From NCBI GenBank assembly GCA_016933095.1, contig JAFGBP010000033.1, positions 1-15,007 of the forward strand: 15,007 bases of DNA, in the 5' to 3' direction. The position numbers and the translations under genes were made by a program. Every line of letters begins with the position of its first letter. Positions within the stretch are counted from its first letter, which is position 1. This DNA comes from Candidatus Woesearchaeota archaeon. GTDB taxonomy: Archaea; Nanobdellota; Nanobdellia; Woesearchaeales; SM23-78. Below, piece after piece: positions 13,003 to 15,007 of this stretch. The notes under the pieces were generated by a model that saw only the letters and a list, made by a program, of their open reading frames with translations, was not told where the DNA came from and did not search any database.

Positions 13003-13536
13003 TCAGCTCAGGTTGCCCACGAGATAAGCCTCAATGTAGTTGAGCTTCCTCTGGGTATCCAAGGGAGTCTTGCCGTATCCTTTCCCCGACTTCCTCCTGT
13101 TCTCAAAGAGGACGCAGAAGCCAGTGTAGCCTCTCCTGGAGAAGGTCCAGACTCCGGAATTCTCATCTGCCACCATGAAGTCGGCAAAGTCTTGCTTTGC
13201 AGGGCGGTAGAACGAAGTGCCCATAGACTCGCCGCTCACATAGATACGAGGATAAGGGGTTATTATCCTGGATCCGATATCATCAAACTCATCGTATGAA
13301 TAATCAGAATAGTCTGATAAGAGAACAAAAGTATCCGATGGCTCGAAGAGCTCTGCGCGGAACATCAGGTCATCATTGTAAGTCAGCCGGTCCCACTCAG
13401 TGCAGTTACGCTCCCCCCTTCCAAAGGAACATGGCACCTTAGAAAGCACTCGTTTCAAAGTCCTTCGCTCTACATCAGGATCTTCGCCTCCGACATCATA
13501 CCGGAAGGTGACTAAGGAAGTCAAATCCACTACCAT
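13003..13536 (-). CDS. Unknown soluble protein, leaderless gene
   Basis: Not recognised. 177 residues from the ATG at 13536. The frame is open to 13587, but a TATA box (centre near 13561) lies about 25 bases before 13536, so the mRNA probably starts at this ATG. AGAGG four bases upstream is a secondary possibility. The protein has an alternating charged and hydrophobic N-terminal half, a Ser/Asp/Tyr-rich acidic stretch (LLSDYSDYSYDEFDD, about residues 72-86), then IITPYPRIYVSGES and a more basic C-terminal part with FENRRKSGKGYGKT. No signal peptide, membrane segment or metal motif. It follows the zinc-finger gene on the same strand but has its own promoter. Probably a lineage-specific protein. 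Confidence 0.7.
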   Translation of the reverse strand: MVVDLTSLVTFRYDVGGEDPDVERRTLKRVLSKVPCSFGRGERNCTEWDRLTYNDDLMFRAELFEPSDTFVLLSDYSDYSYDEFDDIGSRIITPYPRIYVSGESMGTSFYRPAKQDFADFMVADENSGVWTFSRRGYTGFCVLFENRRKSGKGYGKTPLDTQRKLNYIEAYLVGNLS

Positions 13537-13557
13537 AAGGCCTCTTTTAGAAATGCA

Positions 13558-13565
13558 GTATAAAT
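13558..13565 (-). promoter_or_regulatory. TATA box for the 13536 gene
   Basis: On the minus strand, CTATTTATAC preceded by CAGAAAA. Its centre is about 25 bases before the ATG at 13536, the classic distance for a leaderless transcript. It lies in the gap after the zinc-finger gene stop at 13578. Confidence 0.7.
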
Positions 13566-13577
13566 AGTTTTCTGAAA

Positions 13578-14021
13578 TCAGCTGCAATAGAAGGGGTCAT
13601 CAGCCCTGACGACGATCTCGCGGCTGTTCTTCTTCTCCGGCGCAGTGGCGAACAAGGTCTTCCGGTCAGGCGCCGGCAAACTCTTATTGGCCTTATCGTC
13701 TGAGCCGGCGGTGGAAGGCTTCGTAGAGGTTGAGTGCTTGATTTGCCTCTTTCCCTCGACACCCCTGATGGCCTTCACGTTGTTGAACTCCAGCACCTTC
13801 ACCATACTCAGGTTGCCGCAGTCGATGCAGTTGTAGAAAGGGCCGAACTTGCCGTTCTTGAGCTCGAGCACTTTGCCGCACGCGCACTTCATCTCGTCAA
13901 GCGTCTCGTTCTTGTGCTCTCGGCACACAGGCACGTTCATGCTGTTTGTCGTCGTCGCCAACCGCCCGCAGAAAGGGCACTTGTCAATCTTTGATTCCCC
14001 GTATCGCTTCGGTAATCTCAT
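13578..14021 (-). CDS. Double zinc-finger protein with disordered tail
   Basis: 147 residues. The N-terminal half carries two metal sites. The first is CPFCGR at residues 15-20 followed by CREH about 18 residues on. The second, CACGKVLEL...FYNCIDCGN, looks like the C4 zinc ribbon found at the C-terminus of type IA topoisomerases (KNGKFGPFYNC matches that domain's pattern). The C-terminal half (about residues 90-147) is rich in Lys, Ser, Thr and Pro and is probably unstructured. Probable role: nucleic-acid binding (inference); the target is unknown. The start ATG at 14021 is preceded by a TATA box about 30 bases upstream, giving a leader of only a few bases. The stop lies just before the next gene's promoter. 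Confidence 0.8.
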   Translation of the reverse strand: MRLPKRYGESKIDKCPFCGRLATTTNSMNVPVCREHKNETLDEMKCACGKVLELKNGKFGPFYNCIDCGNLSMVKVLEFNNVKAIRGVEGKRQIKHSTSTKPSTAGSDDKANKSLPAPDRKTLFATAPEKKNSREIVVRADDPFYCS

Positions 14022-14047
14022 TGCAAGAAAGAAAATCTCTTGAAAGA

Positions 14048-14056
14048 ATTTATAAG
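14048..14056 (-). promoter_or_regulatory. TATA box for the zinc-finger gene
   Basis: On the minus strand, CTTATAAATT after ACAAAAG. Its centre is about 30 bases before the ATG at 14021, predicting a leaderless or very short-leader mRNA. Confidence 0.7.
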
Positions 14057-14078
14057 CTTTTGTGTGCTAAAGAACAAT

Positions 14079-14089
14079 AAAAAAAAAAA
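14079..14089 (-). terminator. T11 terminator after the 14090-14635 gene
   Basis: Eleven T residues on the minus strand start directly at the base after the TAG stop (14092-14090). This is the strongest oligo-T tract in the window and a clear archaeal-type terminator. The next gene's promoter follows at once. Confidence 0.8.
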
Positions 14090-14635
14090 CTATTTCGGCA
14101 GGTATAGTCCTGATACGTGCCTGACGAACGGCTCTATAGCTCCTTCAAGACCAGTCCCTTTCAAGGACTTGAGTTTCTTCGCGCCGACACGTTCCTGGTA
14201 GGAGAAGACACGCAGCTCGCTCACGCTTTTCATGTCGTCAGAAACAAGAAGGAATTTCAGAGGGTTTTGTGTCTTGTAATTGTAGATGTATATCCCGAAA
14301 TTGGCAGACTCTTTCCTCGTGAACGCAGGATAATCCTTTGAAAGCATCAAAAGGTCAAAATTCTTATCCTCCTTAAAGATGGGCGTCGAGTATACCCCCC
14401 ACACAAACTCGAAGTCATAACCTGGGACTAGCTTGATGACCTGCAGATATTTGTTGGGCGTCACTTTACCCTTCTTGTCAGAAGTGCATTCGCCAACAGA
14501 GGTAAAGACCCTGTTTTTCCGAAAATCGGCTTGCGTCAGGTCATCCAAAGGCTTCCCGGTCCTCGCCAATACTGCTTTGCCAAAGAATATATTCAGACAA
14601 TACTTAACCTCTTCCATGAACTCATAAGGTTCCAT
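14090..14635 (-). CDS. Unknown protein of 181 residues
   Basis: Not recognised. Start set at the ATG at 14635 because GGGGTGG lies about six bases upstream; a GTG at 14644 is in frame but overlaps that sequence. The protein begins with an acidic helix (EPYEFMEEVKYCLNIFFGKA), then LARTGKPLDDLTQADFRKNR. A mixed alpha/beta body follows, with KYLQVIKLVPGYDFEFVWGV, FDLLMLSKDYPAFTRKE and FGIYIYNYKT. The C-terminal third contains KFLLVSDDMKSVSELRVFSY and a basic stretch RVGAKKLKSLKG. No zinc site, membrane segment or signal peptide. Strand-rich hydrophobic segments suggest a single globular domain. It has its own TATA box and a T11 terminator, so it is a one-gene transcription unit. Confidence 0.75.
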   Translation of the reverse strand: MEPYEFMEEVKYCLNIFFGKAVLARTGKPLDDLTQADFRKNRVFTSVGECTSDKKGKVTPNKYLQVIKLVPGYDFEFVWGVYSTPIFKEDKNFDLLMLSKDYPAFTRKESANFGIYIYNYKTQNPLKFLLVSDDMKSVSELRVFSYQERVGAKKLKSLKGTGLEGAIEPFVRHVSGLYLPK

Positions 14636-14675
14636 AGCGACCACCCCACTAATATAATGTTAGAATGGAGAGATT

Positions 14676-14683
14676 CTTTATAA
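14676..14683 (-). promoter_or_regulatory. TATA box for the 14635 gene
   Basis: On the minus strand, TTATAAAG preceded by GAAATTG. A start site 25 bases on gives a leader of about 20 bases containing the GGGGTGG ribosome-binding sequence. A second A/T box (TTATATTA, 14657-14650) lies too near the ATG to serve this start. Confidence 0.6.
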
Positions 14684-14693
14684 CAATTTCTAA

Positions 14694-14716
14694 ACAAAAA
14701 CAAGAAAACCCAAAAA
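14694..14716 (-). terminator. T-rich tracts ending the structured RNA region
   Basis: On the minus strand three T runs follow one another: T5 at 14716-14712, T4 at 14708-14705 and T5 at 14700-14696. They lie just after the self-complementary GC-rich region and before the promoter of the next minus-strand gene. They fit a terminator for a minus-strand RNA gene. Confidence 0.45.
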
Positions 14717-15007
14717 CTAACCGCACCAAGCCACTCCTCATGCAGGGTGCTGTGTTAGCACAGTTGCCACGCCCGCAACGCACGAGGTATCTGCTGTCCA
14801 ACAGAGTCATGCTTGAACGCTCATTGTTTCTTACTGCTTTCCTGGTGGCAACGCTCCTACTTCGCCACACCTCTTTTAGAAAGGGGGTGCGTCCAGAATC
14901 TCCTAGCCGCGCTCCGTACTGATCCAGAAGAGTCCTGTTTGGCCGAGTCTAGAGCCTTCGCGTGCAGGTCAGTCAGACTGCGCTAGGCGGCCTTTCTGGA
15001 CGCACCC
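14717..15007 (-). ncRNA. Candidate structured non-coding RNA, unassigned, runs to window edge
   Basis: This 291-base stretch has no convincing reading frame on either strand and is visibly more GC-rich than its flanks, a common sign of an RNA gene in an AT-rich setting. Stems seen on the minus strand: CCTCGTGC (14787-14780) with GCATGAGG (14743-14736), enclosing GTTGC-GGGCGTG-GCAAC (14779-14763) and CTGTG-CTAA-CACAG (14763-14750); CTGT-TGG-ACAG (14804-14794); GTGGC/GCCAC (14868-14864 and 14849-14845); and the long rod 15007-14885. The outer 8-pair stem has a G-U pair on the minus strand but an A-C mismatch on the plus strand, favouring minus-strand transcription. T tracts follow at 14716-14696. 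The size would suit SRP RNA or RNase P RNA, but I could not find the diagnostic conserved motifs of either, nor those of 5S rRNA. The 5' end may lie outside the window. Confidence 0.5.
14885..15007. repeat. Long imperfect inverted repeat (rod)
   Basis: GGGTGCGTCCAGAA (14885-14898) is perfectly complementary to TTCTGGACGCACCC (14994-15007), 14 pairs that may extend past the window edge. Nested inside are CCTAGC/GCTAGG (14902-14907/14982-14987), ACTGATCC/GGTCAGT (14918-14925/14967-14973, one bulge) and GAAG/CTTC (14927-14930/14956-14959). The helices are collinear, so the piece folds as one rod about 123 bases long. It may be an arm of a structured RNA or, less likely, a small element with terminal inverted repeats. 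Confidence 0.8.

Noticed and set aside
13537..13587. Longer N-terminus of the 177-residue protein starting at 13587
   Set aside because: It would overlap the end of the zinc-finger gene and place the TATA box inside the coding region.
14665..14922. 85-codon plus-strand and 73-codon minus-strand frames over the right-edge region
   Set aside because: Both cross stable stems and T tracts, have Arg/Leu-rich composition unlike the neighbours and lack start signals; a structured RNA explains the region better.
14885..15007. 5S rRNA, suggested by the ~120-base length and closing stem
   Set aside because: The conserved 5S loop sequences such as CCGAAC are not present, and the nested helices form one rod rather than the three-arm 5S fold.
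14717..15007. SRP RNA or RNase P RNA
   Set aside because: Size and position fit, but I could not find the SRP helix 8 GGAAG-type motif or the RNase P GAGGAAAGTCC and matching downstream conserved region. Kept as unassigned until a covariance-model search is run.

Overview
The window looks like archaeal chromosome. The main evidence is a co-oriented RNA polymerase and ribosomal protein cluster with the archaeal gene order rpoH, rpoB2 (B''), rpoB1 (B'), rpoA1 (A'), rpoA2 (A''), rpl30e, nusA-like, rps12, with the largest subunit split into A'/A'' and the second largest into B''/B'. Supporting signs are TATA-type promoters, oligo-T terminators, a mix of leaderless and Shine-Dalgarno-led genes, no encoded CCA on the tRNAs, and introns at position 37/38 in both tRNA genes. 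A bacterial-looking phosphoglycerate kinase, very compact intergenic regions and several small orphan proteins suggest a reduced, DPANN-like archaeon. That placement is an inference and would need a phylogeny.

Layout. Positions 1-1573 (+) hold the 3' part of pgk followed with zero spacing by an archaeal cytidylate kinase, then an oligo-T stop. Positions 1684-2391 (+) hold a TATA promoter and two small unrecognised genes; the second resembles a degenerate PD-(D/E)XK nuclease fold. Positions 2451-3452 (+) hold an NSUN/RsmB-type RNA cytosine-5 methyltransferase with a promoter placed for leaderless translation. It converges on the long minus-strand operon at 12206-3585, which reads rpoH-rpoB2-rpoB1-rpoA1-rpoA2-rpl30e-nusA-rps12 and encodes most of the large RNA polymerase subunits together with two ribosomal proteins and a KH-domain elongation or translation factor. 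Upstream of rpoH on the same strand lie tRNA-Lys(TTT) with a 36-nt intron and tRNA-Asp(GTC) with a 112-nt intron full of perfect hairpins.

Positions 12207-13002 are unusually rich in repeats: A/T-armed hairpins, a 22-bp copy of the tRNA-Lys 3' end with its flank, and a 46-bp tandem repeat. Positions 13003-14635 (-) carry three small genes, each with its own TATA promoter: two unrecognised proteins around a double zinc-finger protein. The last ~290 bases (14717-15007) hold no credible gene but are GC-rich and densely self-complementary. They are best read as part of a structured RNA, probably transcribed on the minus strand and ending in oligo-T tracts. I could not assign it to a known RNA family, and it is the most interesting unexplained piece of the window.

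How the genes work together: most of the window is information processing (transcription, ribosome, tRNA, RNA modification), with a small metabolic pair (glycolytic kinase and CMP kinase) at the left edge.
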